Assembly (NCBI RefSeq): GCF_001519055.1
Contig: NZ_KQ954285.1
Location: 448,678 to 512,677 of the forward strand
Direction: 5' to 3'
From: Novosphingobium sp. Fuku2-ISO-50
GTDB taxonomy: Bacteria; Pseudomonadota; Alphaproteobacteria; Sphingomonadales; Sphingomonadaceae
DNA length: 64,000 nt
In this document: positions 26,418 through 35,692 of the stretch, piece by piece
How positions within the stretch are numbered: the first letter of the stretch is position 1
How the letters are laid out: each line of letters starts with the position of its first letter
Notes under the pieces: model-generated
The model's input: the letters and a program-made list of their open reading frames with translations, nothing else
Databases searched by the model: none
What the model was told of the DNA's origin: nothing
Translations under genes and position numbers: made by a program

Positions 26418-27473
26418 ATGAAAATTGCGGTGTTGCCGGGCGACGGAATCGGCCCGGAAGTAACGCACGAAGCCGTGCGCGTGATCGAAGCCCTGGATCT
26501 CGGCATTGCTCTGGCCGAAGCTCCGGTCGGCGGCGCGGCCTACAAGGCATCGGGCCATCCCCTGCCGCCGGAAACGCTGGCGCTGGCGCAAGCTTCCGAC
26601 GCGATCCTGTTTGGCGCGGTGGGCGATCCCTCGTGCGATGCGCTCGAACGGCATTTGCGCCCCGAACAGGCGATTCTCGGCCTGCGCAAGGCCCTGACGC
26701 TGTTTGCCAACTTGCGCCCGGCGCGGGTTTTCACAGGTCTCGAAGACCATTCCGCGCTGCGCCCCGAAATCGCCCGCCAGATCGACCTCGTCATCGTGCG
26801 CGAACTCAACGGCGATGTCTATTTCGGCGAAAAGGGCTTTCGCACCAATGCCGCGGGCGAGCGCGAAGGCTATGACGTGATGAGCTACAGCACGTCCGAA
26901 GTGCAGCGCATCGCGCATGTCGCGTTCCGCACCGCGATGGGCCGCAAGCGCCGGCTCTGCTCGGTGGACAAGGCCAATGTGCTCGAAACCTCGCAATTGT
27001 GGCGCGACACGGTGATCGACGTGGCGCGCGAATACCCCGAAGTCACGCTCGAACACATGTATGTCGACAACGCCGCCATGCAGCTCGTGCGCAATCCGGG
27101 TCATTTCGACGTGGTGCTGACCGGCAATCTGTTTGGCGACATCCTGTCGGATCAGGCGAGCATGTGCGTCGGCTCGATCGGGCTGCTCGCGTCGGCCTCG
27201 CTCGGCGAGCGGCAGACCGATTACGGCACATTCGGCCTTTACGAGCCGATCCACGGCTCCGCGCCCGACATCGCGGGCAAGGGCCTGGCCAACCCGATGG
27301 CGACGATCCTGTCGGCGGCCATGCTGTTGCGTCATTCGCTGGGTCTGGCCGATGCGGCAGACCGGATCGAGGCCGCAGTGGCCTCTGCGCTCAATGACGG
27401 TGTCCTCGGACGGGACCTTGGCGGATCAAGCGGCACTGCGGAAATTGGTGACGCCGTGCTCGCAAGGTTGTAA
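26418..27473 (+). CDS. leuB: 3-isopropylmalate dehydrogenase
   Basis: 351 residues. It performs the NAD-dependent oxidative decarboxylation of 3-isopropylmalate in leucine biosynthesis. The start [14 protein letters not shown], the substrate-binding arginines in NLRPAR, the tyrosine region [11 protein letters not shown], the metal-binding D-x-x-A-M-x-L in [12 protein letters not shown], and NLFGDILSD are all present. The NAD loop [18 protein letters not shown] follows. The length is standard. The other leucine genes are not here; ilvE, which makes the final transamination possible, is 10 kb downstream. Confidence 0.96.
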   Translation: MKIAVLPGDGIGPEVTHEAVRVIEALDLGIALAEAPVGGAAYKASGHPLPPETLALAQASDAILFGAVGDPSCDALERHLRPEQAILGLRKALTLFANLRPARVFTGLEDHSALRPEIARQIDLVIVRELNGDVYFGEKGFRTNAAGEREGYDVMSYSTSEVQRIAHVAFRTAMGRKRRLCSVDKANVLETSQLWRDTVIDVAREYPEVTLEHMYVDNAAMQLVRNPGHFDVVLTGNLFGDILSDQASMCVGSIGLLASASLGERQTDYGTFGLYEPIHGSAPDIAGKGLANPMATILSAAMLLRHSLGLADAADRIEAAVASALNDGVLGRDLGGSSGTAEIGDAVLARL

Positions 27474-27484
27474 GCGGCCGGGCA

Positions 27485-28615
27485 ATGCTACAACTTTCTG
27501 TCATTCTGCCCACCTATAACGAACGCGCGAACATCGCGCGCATGGTCGAGCGTCTCGACGCGGCGCTGCAAGGCTATGCCTGGGAAGCGATCTTCGTCGA
27601 CGACAACAGCCCCGACGGCACGGCCGACGTGGCGCGGACGATTGCGCGCGAAGATCCGCGTATCCGCGTGATCGAACGAATCGGTCGTCGCGGGCTCGCG
27701 TCCGCCGCGATCGAAGGGATGTGCGCCAGCGCCGCGCCGATCGTCGCGGTGATGGACGCCGATGGTCAGCACGATCCCGTGCTCTTGCCGCAGATGTATG
27801 AGGCGCTGACCAGCGGCGATTACGATGTTGCCTATGCCTCGCGCTTTGCCGAAGGTGCCAGCACCGAGGCGTGGGGCCGCCCCGACCGGGTAAAGGCCTC
27901 GGGGATCGCCAATGCCATCGCGCGCCGGGTGACCGGGGTCGATCTGTCCGACCCGATGAGCGGCTATTTCATGCTGCACGGGACGACGCTGCGCGCCGAT
28001 GCCCATCGCCTGTCGGGCGTGGGGTTCAAGATCCTGCTCGATATCCTCGCCACGGTCGACAGACCGCTGCGGGTCAAGGAATTCCCTCTCAACTTCGCGG
28101 CCCGCATGGACGGCGAATCCAAACTGGACAGAACGGTCGTGTTTGAATTCCTTATCGGCCTCTATGACAAGTGGCTCGGCCGCATCATTCCCACCCGCTT
28201 TGCCCTGTTCGGCACGGTCGGCGCGCTCGGCGTGCTGGTCCAGTTTGCCGTGCTGTGGCTGGTGCTCAGCGTGATCCTGCGCGAACGTTTCGTCTATGGT
28301 CACTGGGCCGTGGGCGAAACCACGTTCACGATCGCCAACACCATCGCCGCCTTTGCCGCGATGACGTTCAACTTCGTGCTCAACAACGAACTGACATATG
28401 CCGACAAGCGGCTGCGCGGGCTGTTTCCGCTGATCAAGGGCTGGGCCAAATTCGGCCTGACCTGCTCGGCGGGCATCCTTGCCAACATCGCCAGCGCCGA
28501 CGCCTTGAAGCGCATGCACGTCAACGACGTGGTCGCCGTGCTCGTCGGCATCGTCATCGCCTCGGTGTGGAACTTTGCGCTGTCGAGCAAGTTCGTCTGG
28601 GGCAAATACGGCTGA
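27485..28615 (+). CDS. polyprenyl-phosphate mannosyl/glucosyl transferase-like GT2 fused to GtrA domain
   Basis: 376 residues. Residues 1-230 form a GT2 domain like dolichol-phosphate mannose synthase: LSVILPTYNERANI, IFVDDNSPDGTADVA, AVMDADGQHDP and the SRFAEGAS region. Residues 235-370 carry four transmembrane helices of the GtrA family, which flips undecaprenyl-phosphate-linked sugars. The fusion suggests one protein that makes and helps translocate a lipid-linked sugar donor. The PMT-family transferase at 31.9-33.3 kb could use such a donor. A strong terminator follows at 28643. Confidence 0.93.
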   Translation: MLQLSVILPTYNERANIARMVERLDAALQGYAWEAIFVDDNSPDGTADVARTIAREDPRIRVIERIGRRGLASAAIEGMCASAAPIVAVMDADGQHDPVLLPQMYEALTSGDYDVAYASRFAEGASTEAWGRPDRVKASGIANAIARRVTGVDLSDPMSGYFMLHGTTLRADAHRLSGVGFKILLDILATVDRPLRVKEFPLNFAARMDGESKLDRTVVFEFLIGLYDKWLGRIIPTRFALFGTVGALGVLVQFAVLWLVLSVILRERFVYGHWAVGETTFTIANTIAAFAAMTFNFVLNNELTYADKRLRGLFPLIKGWAKFGLTCSAGILANIASADALKRMHVNDVVAVLVGIVIASVWNFALSSKFVWGKYG

Positions 28616-28642
28616 TCGCACGGCCACCATCTCCGAATAGTC

Positions 28643-28672
28643 AAAGGGGGCCCGCGAAAGGCCCCCTTTTTC
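28643..28672 (+). terminator. bidirectional rho-independent terminator
   Basis: GGGGGCC, a 7-nt loop and GGCCCCC are followed by TTTTT on the plus strand. The minus strand also ends in a shorter T run. It sits between the convergent GT2-GtrA gene and the alcohol dehydrogenase gene and should stop both transcripts. Confidence 0.85.
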
Positions 28673-28696
28673 GTGGTGTGTATCGGGAGGGCCGGA

Positions 28697-29761
28697 TCAG
28701 GCTTCGATGATGACCTTGAGCGCCTTGGTCTTGGCGGCGTTGCCAAACGTCTCATAGGCTTCGAGAATGGCGTCGAGCTTGAAGCGGTGCGTGATCAACC
28801 GCGTCGGGTCGATCTTTGCCGCCTTGACCACCTTGAGCAGCATCGGCGTGCTGGCAGTATCGACCAGCCGTGTGGTAATCGCAATGTTGCGATCCCACAG
28901 CCGTTCGAGATGCAGCGTTGCGGGCACGCCATGGACGCCGATGTTGGCGATGATGCCACCGGCAGCCACGATCTGCTCGCACAGTTCGAACGTGGCGGGA
29001 ATGCCGACCGCCTCGATCGCGGTATCGGCGCCCCGCCCTTCGGTCAGCGCCATCAGTGCCTCGACCGCTTTGCCGTCGGAACTGTTGATGGTGTGCGTCG
29101 CGCCAAAGCGCCGGGCGACTTCGAGGCGGCTGTCATCGAGATCGATCATGATGATCGCAGCCGGAGAATAGAACTGCGCGGTCAGCAGCGCGGCAAGCCC
29201 GATCGGGCCCGAGCCGACAATCGCCACACTCGATCCGGGCTGCACTTTGCCGTTGAGCACACCGCATTCAAAGCCGGTGGGCAAAATGTCGCTCAGCATC
29301 ACCAGCGCCTCTTCATCGGCGCCTTCGGGAATCGGGTAGAGGCTGGTATCGGCATGAGGAATGCGCACGAATTCCGCCTGTGTGCCGTCGATGGTGTTGC
29401 CCAGAATCCAGCCGCCGGTGGTGCAATGCGAAAACATGCCCTTGCGGCAAAATTCACACTTTCCGCAGGCGCTGACGCACGAGATCAAGACCCGGTCGCC
29501 GGGCTTGAAGGCGGTCACCGCAGGGCCGACGCTGTCAATCACGCCGACGCCTTCATGGCCGAGAATGCGCCCCGGCGTGCAACTCGGCAAATCGCCTTTG
29601 AGGATATGCAGGTCGGTGCCGCAAATGGTCGTCCGGGTGATCCTGACGATGGCATCGCCGGGCGCGGCGATTACCGGCATGGCGTGGTCTTCAAAGGACT
29701 TCTTGCCCGGCCCATGATAGACCAGAGCTTTCATCGTCGGCTTTGGCGTGATCGCATTCAT
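28697..29761 (-). CDS. zinc-dependent alcohol dehydrogenase (MDR family)
   Basis: 354 residues from the ATG at 29761 (AAGGG eight nt upstream); an ATG nine codons later (MKALVYHG) is an alternative. Catalytic zinc ligands are in TICGTDLH and GRILGHEGVG. The structural-zinc loop CGKCEFCRKGMFSHC has its four cysteines. The Rossmann fold is at VAIVGSGPIGLAALLTAQ, with acidic DLDDSR after the second strand, which points to NAD rather than NADP. This pattern matches the short-chain secondary or aliphatic alcohol dehydrogenase branch. The substrate is unknown. Confidence 0.9.
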   Translation of the reverse strand: MNAITPKPTMKALVYHGPGKKSFEDHAMPVIAAPGDAIVRITRTTICGTDLHILKGDLPSCTPGRILGHEGVGVIDSVGPAVTAFKPGDRVLISCVSACGKCEFCRKGMFSHCTTGGWILGNTIDGTQAEFVRIPHADTSLYPIPEGADEEALVMLSDILPTGFECGVLNGKVQPGSSVAIVGSGPIGLAALLTAQFYSPAAIIMIDLDDSRLEVARRFGATHTINSSDGKAVEALMALTEGRGADTAIEAVGIPATFELCEQIVAAGGIIANIGVHGVPATLHLERLWDRNIAITTRLVDTASTPMLLKVVKAAKIDPTRLITHRFKLDAILEAYETFGNAAKTKALKVIIEA

Positions 29762-29899
29762 CGCGGAAACCCTTGTGCTTACAGGCCGGACCAAAGGGCG
29801 CTCCGACCCGTCATCGGCTCGGTATGAGCCTGATCGTCGGTGACCTGAAGCATCGGAAATTACGCATTGAATTGCGGCAAATTGATGAAAGCCGCCCCA

Positions 29900-31537
29900 T
29901 CACCTGCCCGCCCCTGCCCGCCTGATCGCCGCCGCCAGCGTGCTCACCCGCTCGGCCCCGGCAAAGCGCGGATGCGTCCGGGCGAGCATTTCCCAGACCG
30001 GGCGCGGCATATCGCACAAGATCACGCGGGCGCCGCGCTCGCGGGCAAGGCGCACCACTGTTTCGAGGACGTGAATGCCCGAGGAATCGATGAACGGCAC
30101 CCGGTCCAGCCGCAGGATCACCACTTTCGGCGTGCGTCCGATGCGGCCGAGCGCTTCGAGCATCTGGCCCGCCGCGCCAAAGAACAGCGGCCCGGCGATG
30201 CGGAACACTTCGACGCCGGCGGGGAGGGCGGCGCGCTGCGTCGGGTCTTCGACGCTGTCGTCTTCGTCGAGCACCCCGGTCGCTTCGCTCATCCGCGCCA
30301 TGAACAGCAGCGAGGCGAGCGTTACCCCGACGCCGATCGCCACCGTCAGGTCGACAAACACTGTCAACCCAAAGGTCAACAGCAACAGCGCGCGTTCGCC
30401 CACCGCCATGCGCAGGAGCGCGCGAAAGCGTTCGATCTCGCTCATCCCCCAGGCAACGATCAGCAGGATCGCGGCCAGCGCGGGCATCGGCACAAACGCC
30501 ACCAGTCGCCCCGCCACGAGCAGGATCGCCAGCAGAAACAGCGCATGCGCCATGCCCGCCACCGGGGTCTGCGCCCCGGCGCGGATATTGGTCGCCGTGC
30601 GCGCGATCGCCCCCGTCGCGGGCAAGCCGCCAAACAGCGCCGAAGCGATATTGGCCACACCCTGCCCCACCAGTTCCTGCCCCGATCGATGGCGAAACCC
30701 GGTCATCCCATCCGCCACGACCGCCGACAGCAAGGCCTCGATCCCCGCCAGAAAGGCAATCGTGAACGCCGAAGGCAGGACATCGCGCAAGACATCAAGG
30801 CTCAGGGCGGGAACATGCGGCCCGGGCAGGCTGGTCGGCATGGCGGGAAAGCGATGCCCGACGGTTTCCACCGGCAGATGCAGCAAGGCGACCGCCGCCC
30901 CCGCCGCGACAATCGCGATCAGGTATCCCGGCAAGCGCGGATTGATCCGGCGCAAGACCAGAATCAGCCCCAGCGTGCCCGCGCCGACCGCGACCGTGGC
31001 CCATGAAACCGTGCCCATCGCTCCGATATAGGCGCTCCATTTGCCGATGAATTCCGCCGGCACCTTACCTGCCTGCAGCCCGAGAAAATCGCCCACTTCG
31101 CCCGATGCGATGATCACCGCGATCCCGGCGGTAAATCCCGTCACCACCGGCATCGGCACATAGCGCATCAAGCGCCCGACCCCGGCGTAGCCCGCCACGA
31201 TCAGGATCACGCCTGCCATCAAAGTCGCCGCGAGCAGGCCGTCATAACCATGGCGCGCGATCACGCCCGCGATGACCACGACGAAGGCACCGGTCGGACC
31301 GCCCACTTGCACCCGGCTGCCGCCAAGCAGCGAAATCACGAAACCGGCAACGATCGCCGTCACCAGCCCCTTGTCGGGCGATGCGCCGCTGGCAATGCCC
31401 AGTGCCATCGACAGCGGCAGCGCGACGATCGCCACGGTCAGCCCGGCCACCAGATCGGCGCGCAGCCGCGCGGGGCCATAGCCTTCGCGCAAGGCGGTCA
31501 CCAGTTTGGGCGTGAAAGCCGGAGGGATACGCATCAT
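29900..31537 (-). CDS. SulP-family anion transporter with STAS domain
   Basis: 545 residues. The first 400 hold the SulP/SLC26 fold of about 14 helices (ADLVAGLTVAIVALPLSMALGIASG; GGPTGAFVVVIAGV), and a STAS domain ends the protein (LRLDRVPFIDSSGIHVLETVV, about 465-485). Members carry sulfate, bicarbonate or other anions. The start overlaps the XRE regulator stop (ATGA) with AGGAG five nt upstream, so translation is coupled. The coupling suggests the regulator controls this transporter. The transported anion is unknown. Confidence 0.93.
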   Translation of the reverse strand: MMRIPPAFTPKLVTALREGYGPARLRADLVAGLTVAIVALPLSMALGIASGASPDKGLVTAIVAGFVISLLGGSRVQVGGPTGAFVVVIAGVIARHGYDGLLAATLMAGVILIVAGYAGVGRLMRYVPMPVVTGFTAGIAVIIASGEVGDFLGLQAGKVPAEFIGKWSAYIGAMGTVSWATVAVGAGTLGLILVLRRINPRLPGYLIAIVAAGAAVALLHLPVETVGHRFPAMPTSLPGPHVPALSLDVLRDVLPSAFTIAFLAGIEALLSAVVADGMTGFRHRSGQELVGQGVANIASALFGGLPATGAIARTATNIRAGAQTPVAGMAHALFLLAILLVAGRLVAFVPMPALAAILLIVAWGMSEIERFRALLRMAVGERALLLLTFGLTVFVDLTVAIGVGVTLASLLFMARMSEATGVLDEDDSVEDPTQRAALPAGVEVFRIAGPLFFGAAGQMLEALGRIGRTPKVVILRLDRVPFIDSSGIHVLETVVRLARERGARVILCDMPRPVWEMLARTHPRFAGAERVSTLAAAIRRAGAGR

Positions 31538-31851
31538 TCGCTCTCCTGCAATGGCGGCTGATCGAGCAAGGCCGAAGTCTGGCGCGCCGGAACCGCGCCC
31601 CCTTGCGTCTCGCGCAGGCGCACCCCGCGCCCTATGCCCGCCGAAGGGGCATGTTCGCCCAGAATCTCGATTCCCGCAGCTTCAAGCGCGCGAATCAGCT
31701 TCATCAGTTTGTCCACCGTGCCGCGCACTTCGCCGCTTGCCGCTTCCATCCGTTGAATGGTGGGCAGCGAGACCCCGGCCATTTCGGCCAACTGGCGCTG
31801 GTCAATTCCCAGCAGGGCACGCGCCGCCCGAATCTGCGCAGCGATGATCAT
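31534..31851 (-). CDS. XRE-family regulator coupled to SulP transporter
   Basis: 105 residues: a helix-turn-helix domain at 3-60 (AQIRAARALLGIDQRQLAEMAGVSLPTIQRMEAASGEVRG in two halves) and a 40-residue charged tail. It is the first gene of a two-gene unit with the SulP transporter. A perfect palindrome sits 8 nt before its start codon (31860-31880), which fits autoregulation. The C-terminal half has no sensing domain that I recognise, so what relieves repression is unclear. Confidence 0.9.
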   Translation of the reverse strand: MIIAAQIRAARALLGIDQRQLAEMAGVSLPTIQRMEAASGEVRGTVDKLMKLIRALEAAGIEILGEHAPSAGIGRGVRLRETQGGAVPARQTSALLDQPPLQESE

Positions 31852-31859
31852 ACATACAT

Positions 31860-31880
31860 CCTGATGTTTCAGACATCAGG
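31860..31880. promoter_or_regulatory. palindromic operator of the XRE-SulP unit
   Basis: CCTGATGT-TTCAG-ACATCAGG is a perfect 8-bp inverted repeat with a 5-bp centre. It ends 8 nt before the ATG of the XRE gene and also lies just after the end of the PMT-family gene. Dimeric XRE repressors bind sites of this size, so it is probably the binding site of the product of the gene at 31534-31851. Confidence 0.6.
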
Positions 31881-31909
31881 AGTGATATGCGCCCGCAATG
31901 CCCCCGCCG

Positions 31910-33307
31910 TCAACGCCAGCTTTTCAGCCACATGTAATCGACATAGCTTTTCTTGCCGGGCAGCGGCGCGGCAGAGATGATCGGGTAAAAGCCGATGAAC
32001 ACGACCGCCGTCAGCGCAAGCGTGGTCTTACCCGGCCATTTGAGGCCTTTGTCCCACCATGTCCCCAGCGTCAGCGCGAGCGCCGCCATCAGGAACGTGC
32101 CCGCGAGTTCGTAGTGATAATAAAACTGCACCGGCTTGCCGTTGATCGCCCAAAAGATCAGGCTCAGCACATAGAGCACGACGATCAGCGCGGGCAGCGC
32201 CTCGCCCTTCCAGCCTTTCACGGCGCACCACGCCAGCGCAGGCAGGCCGACGAGCATCGACACCGGATTGCCCAGCATCAGGATGCCGCGTTGTTCGCCG
32301 TCGATATGTTCATAGAGAAACCAGATCGGGCGAAGGTTGAAAATCCATTGCCACCACCGGCTCATATAGCGGTGCGGCTTGACCACGCTGTCCTGCAATT
32401 GCAGCATATAGCGCTGCCAGGGGATCAGCCCGGCAAAGGTCATCGGCTGCACCTGATAGAAGAACGCGGGCGCAAACGTGGCGAGATAGGCCACCAGCGG
32501 CCACAGCCCGAGCCACAGCCCCGCCTCAACCAGCGAAACCCCGCGCACCGGCCCGGCACGGGTCGCAAACAACCACCGCCCCAGCCCCGTCACCACGGCC
32601 CCAAGGCTGCGCGGACGACGGCCCGGGATCAAACGGGGCGGGATCAGCTCGAGCGCGGCGGCGCGCTGCCAGGCGAACAACAGGCCGGGCAGAACGAGCA
32701 GCGGCGCCCCGTTCCACTTGCCCCCGAGCGACAGGCCGAAGAACAGCCCCGCGCAAATCAGATGGACCCGCCCGCCGCGCCGATCGGCCCATTGCGGCCG
32801 CGCCGACAGCGCCCATTGCCACATGCCCAGCGCCATCATCGAGGCCATCGCCATATCGAGCATGGCGATGCGCGACAGGATGAACCAGATGAAATCGGTC
32901 GCCAGCAGAAACGCAAACAGCAGCGAAACGCGCCGCGACCCCGAAGCCCACCACAGCGCGCGCGTGCCCGCGAACAGCCCGATGGTGCCCAGCACGAGAT
33001 TGGGAAAGCGCCAGCCGAACGAATGATCGCCAAACAGGCGGATGCCGATCGCGATCGCTTCCTTGCCGAGCAAGGGGTGTTCGGGATTGAGCCGCCGCGT
33101 CAGTTCGATCAGCCGCCGCGCCGCCGGGACATAATGGATTTCATCGAACATCGTCTTTGACGGGATCCCCAACCGCCACAGCCCGAGCAGGAAAAACGCC
33201 GCAACGATCAGCACCGTCGCCCGCAGCGGGTCGGGCTGGCCGAAATAGGCGCGGACATGGGCGCGCAGGGCCCGCAAAGGGGCATCAAGGAAGGACGGGA
33301 TCGCCAT
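31910..33307 (-). CDS. PMT/GT39-family membrane glycosyltransferase
   Basis: 465 residues from the ATG at 33307; the frame stays open to 34483 opposite metZ but that part is shadow. About ten transmembrane helices. The first periplasmic loop carries the acidic pair of protein O-mannosyltransferases, MFDEIHYVPAARRL (D55, E56), and LNPEHPLLGKEAIAIG follows, with the third motif WFLYEHIDGEQRGILMLGNP later. These enzymes use a polyprenyl-phosphate sugar donor in the periplasm to glycosylate proteins or lipids. The GT2-GtrA protein at 27.5-28.6 kb could supply that donor. Confidence 0.88.
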   Translation of the reverse strand: MAIPSFLDAPLRALRAHVRAYFGQPDPLRATVLIVAAFFLLGLWRLGIPSKTMFDEIHYVPAARRLIELTRRLNPEHPLLGKEAIAIGIRLFGDHSFGWRFPNLVLGTIGLFAGTRALWWASGSRRVSLLFAFLLATDFIWFILSRIAMLDMAMASMMALGMWQWALSARPQWADRRGGRVHLICAGLFFGLSLGGKWNGAPLLVLPGLLFAWQRAAALELIPPRLIPGRRPRSLGAVVTGLGRWLFATRAGPVRGVSLVEAGLWLGLWPLVAYLATFAPAFFYQVQPMTFAGLIPWQRYMLQLQDSVVKPHRYMSRWWQWIFNLRPIWFLYEHIDGEQRGILMLGNPVSMLVGLPALAWCAVKGWKGEALPALIVVLYVLSLIFWAINGKPVQFYYHYELAGTFLMAALALTLGTWWDKGLKWPGKTTLALTAVVFIGFYPIISAAPLPGKKSYVDYMWLKSWR

Positions 33308-33424
33308 TGGCGCCCGCGCATACGCCAAAGGCGACGCGAATGGCAACGCAAGCAAGGGCAAAACCGGGCAAGGCGCTTCGAAACCGGCTCGCACCAAGGC
33401 ACCATTTCGATTATGCGCCCCATC

Positions 33425-34633
33425 ATGAAACGCACGACTGGACAGGACCGCTCGATCACGCGCCAATGGCGCCCCGCAACCCAGGCCGTTCGCGGCGGCA
33501 CCTGGCGGTCGGAAATGGGCGAGACGAGCGAGGCGCTGTTCCTCACTTCGGGCTATACGTATGACGATGCGGCGACTGTCGCCGCGCGCTTTGCGGGTGA
33601 GGAAGAGGGGATGACATATTCCCGCCTGCAAAATCCGACCGTGCAGATGCTCGAAGAACGCATCGCGCTGCTCGAAGGGGCCGAAGCCTGCCGCGCGCAG
33701 GCGAGCGGCATGGCGGCGATGACCACCGCGCTGTTGTGCCAGCTTTCGGCGGGCGATCATATCGTCGCGGCCAAGGCGGCGTTCGGATCGTGCCGCTGGC
33801 TGGTCGACAATCTGCTGCCGCGCTTTGGCGTTTCGGGCACGACGATCCACGCCTGCGACAATGCCGCGTGGGAAGCGGCGATCCGCCCCAATACCAAAGT
33901 GTTCTTTTTCGAAAGCCCGGCCAATCCGACGATGGATGTGGTCGACATCGAATTCATCTGCACGCTCGCGCGCAAGCACGGCATCGTGACCGTGATCGAC
34001 AATGCCTTTGCCACCAGCGCGCTGCAAAAGCCGCTGGAATTCGGGGCCGACGTGGTCGCCTATTCGGCCACCAAGATGATGGACGGCCAGGGCCGCGTTC
34101 TGGCCGGCGCGGTCTGCGGCACGACCGAATTCATCGATGGCGTGCTGCTGCCGTTTCAACGCAACACCGGGCCCAACATTGCCCCGTTCAACGCCTGGGT
34201 GGTCCTGAAAGGCCTCGAAACGCTCGATCTGCGCATTTTCCGCCAGAGCGAAAACGCGCTGAAAGTCGCCGAATTCCTTGAACGGCGCGTCCCCCGCGTG
34301 CTCTATCCCTTCCTGCCCAGCCATCCGCAGCACGCGCTGGCCAAAAAGCAGATGAAGGCCGGCGGGTCGATCCTGTCGATCGAACTCGATGGCGGCCGGG
34401 CCGAGGCGCATGGCCTGCTCGACGCGCTCGACCTGATCGACATTTCGAACAACATCGGCGATTCGCGCTCGCTGATGTGTCACCCGGCATCATCGACGCA
34501 TCACGGCGTCGGCGCCGAAACCCGCGCCGAAATGGGCGTCGGGGAAAACATGCTGCGGCTCAACGTCGGGCTCGAAGATCCGCAGGACGTGATCGACGAT
34601 CTCGACCAGGCGCTGCGCAAGATCGGGTTGTAA
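33425..34633 (+). CDS. metZ: O-succinylhomoserine sulfhydrylase
   Basis: 402 residues from the ATG at 33425 (MKRTTGQDRSITRQWRP, the usual N-terminus in relatives); another ATG lies 12 nt upstream. PLP-dependent Cys/Met metabolism enzyme: ASGMAAMTTALL, FFFESPANPTMDVVD, the aldimine lysine in VAYSATKMMDGQG, and SLMCHPASSTH. It adds sulfide to O-succinylhomoserine to give homocysteine in methionine biosynthesis. It is divergent from the PMT gene with about 115 nt between them; no SAM riboswitch was recognised there. Confidence 0.93.
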   Translation: MKRTTGQDRSITRQWRPATQAVRGGTWRSEMGETSEALFLTSGYTYDDAATVAARFAGEEEGMTYSRLQNPTVQMLEERIALLEGAEACRAQASGMAAMTTALLCQLSAGDHIVAAKAAFGSCRWLVDNLLPRFGVSGTTIHACDNAAWEAAIRPNTKVFFFESPANPTMDVVDIEFICTLARKHGIVTVIDNAFATSALQKPLEFGADVVAYSATKMMDGQGRVLAGAVCGTTEFIDGVLLPFQRNTGPNIAPFNAWVVLKGLETLDLRIFRQSENALKVAEFLERRVPRVLYPFLPSHPQHALAKKQMKAGGSILSIELDGGRAEAHGLLDALDLIDISNNIGDSRSLMCHPASSTHHGVGAETRAEMGVGENMLRLNVGLEDPQDVIDDLDQALRKIGL

Positions 34634-34641
34634 CGCCAAAC

Positions 34642-34665
34642 TCCTCCCCGCTGCGGCAGGGAGGA
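34642..34665. repeat. short inverted repeat resembling a dispersed extragenic element
   Basis: TCCTCCC and GGGAGGA form a 7-bp stem around CGCTGCGGCA between the convergent metZ and ubiK genes. Similar CTCCCTGCGGC sequence recurs at about 51208 after lptD. It has no T run, so it may be a REP-like element rather than a terminator. Confidence 0.4.
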
Positions 34666-34690
34666 ATGAGACGGTCAATCGGGCTGGCGG

Positions 34691-34942
34691 TCAATCAGTC
34701 TTGGCTGCCTTTTCCAGGTCGGCGATGCGGGCCTTCAACGCTTCGACTTCTTCGCGCGCCGAAGCGGCGAGATCCTTGACCGCGTCAAATTCCTCGCGGC
34801 TGACAAAGTCCATCCCGCCAAACAGGTCTTTGGCGCGGTCGCGCATGGTTTCGCCGGCTTCACGGCCCATGCCGGCAACGGTGCCGGCGGCGCTGTTGAG
34901 AAGCTTGACGAAATCGGCAAGCAGCGGGTTTTCGCTTTGCAT
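34691..34942 (-). CDS. UbiK/BMFP family accessory protein
   Basis: 83 residues: an N-terminal amphipathic region (NPLLADFVKLLNSAAGTVAGMGREAGETMRDRAKDL) and a C-terminal coiled coil (EEFDAVKDLAASAREEVEALKARIADLEKAA). The two-part layout is that of the BMFP/UbiK family, which binds lipid and helps aerobic ubiquinone biosynthesis in enterobacteria. It stands alone, before tspO on the same strand. The function in this organism is inferred from the family. Confidence 0.85.
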   Translation of the reverse strand: MQSENPLLADFVKLLNSAAGTVAGMGREAGETMRDRAKDLFGGMDFVSREEFDAVKDLAASAREEVEALKARIADLEKAAKTD

Positions 34943-35021
34943 CTGTGGCCCTATCGCAGGTGAAAATGACCCCCGCTAGATGGGCCCGGGCGCCCGCCGG
35001 GGCAAGAGGCGAGTTTACGCC

Positions 35022-35576
35022 CTAAAGTTGCACGCGCACCGCCGCGCCCGACCCGTCTGCACCATCGGCCCCGGGATTGAGCTGCACGAGCTGCAGATTG
35101 AGAAACGAGGCAAAGCAGATCCACGCCAGATAAGGCAGCAACAGCACCGCCGCCATGCGGCGCACGCGCCACACCAGCACGATCGTGATCGCAACCGCCA
35201 CAATCAGCGCGACAATGATGCCCAGCGCCAGCGTCAGCCGATGTTCGAGGAAAAACACCGGGCTCCACGACAGATTGAGCGCCAGTTGCACGACAAAGGC
35301 GGCAATCGCCACGCCGCGGCCGCGCGCCCCGCGGGCCGCCGCGATCAGCGCCAGGGCAACCCCCATCAGCACGTAAAGCGCGGTCCACACGATCGGAAAT
35401 GCAAGCGGAGGCGGATAGAGCGCAGGCTTGTCCAGCAGGGCAAACCACGGATTGTCGGCCCCGCTGCCCGCCGCGCGACCGGACAGCAGACCCAGGCCAA
35501 GGCACAAGGGAACGGTGAACAACGCCCAGCGCATGATGCTGGCACGAAGCTGGGCGGACGAGGCAATCTGTTGCAT
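35022..35576 (-). CDS. tspO: TspO/MBR family protein
   Basis: 184 residues, five transmembrane helices. The family signatures are clear: NPWFALLDKPALYPPPLAFPIVWTALYVLMG in two parts (about 42-72) and LALNLSWSPVFFLEHRL (about 98-114). TspO binds tetrapyrroles and cholesterol-like ligands in the outer or inner membrane and modulates porphyrin and stress responses. An N-terminal extension of about 20 residues precedes the first helix. The C-terminus is hydrophilic and Asp/Gly-rich. It is alone between ubiK and tlyA. Confidence 0.92.
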   Translation of the reverse strand: MQQIASSAQLRASIMRWALFTVPLCLGLGLLSGRAAGSGADNPWFALLDKPALYPPPLAFPIVWTALYVLMGVALALIAAARGARGRGVAIAAFVVQLALNLSWSPVFFLEHRLTLALGIIVALIVAVAITIVLVWRVRRMAAVLLLPYLAWICFASFLNLQLVQLNPGADGADGSGAAVRVQL

Positions 35577-35692
35577 GGCACCTGCGGTTCGGCCGCCCGT
35601 GCTCCCCGACCAGCGGTCAGGCGCGCAATGGCGGCGATTCGCGGGGGATATTGACGGGCCATTCGCGCCAAGGCAACGGCGCTAAAGCTCCA

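Noticed and set aside
33308-33424. A SAM-type riboswitch before metZ
   Set aside because: Alphaproteobacterial met genes often carry SAM-II, but I could not find its conserved core in this 117-nt gap.
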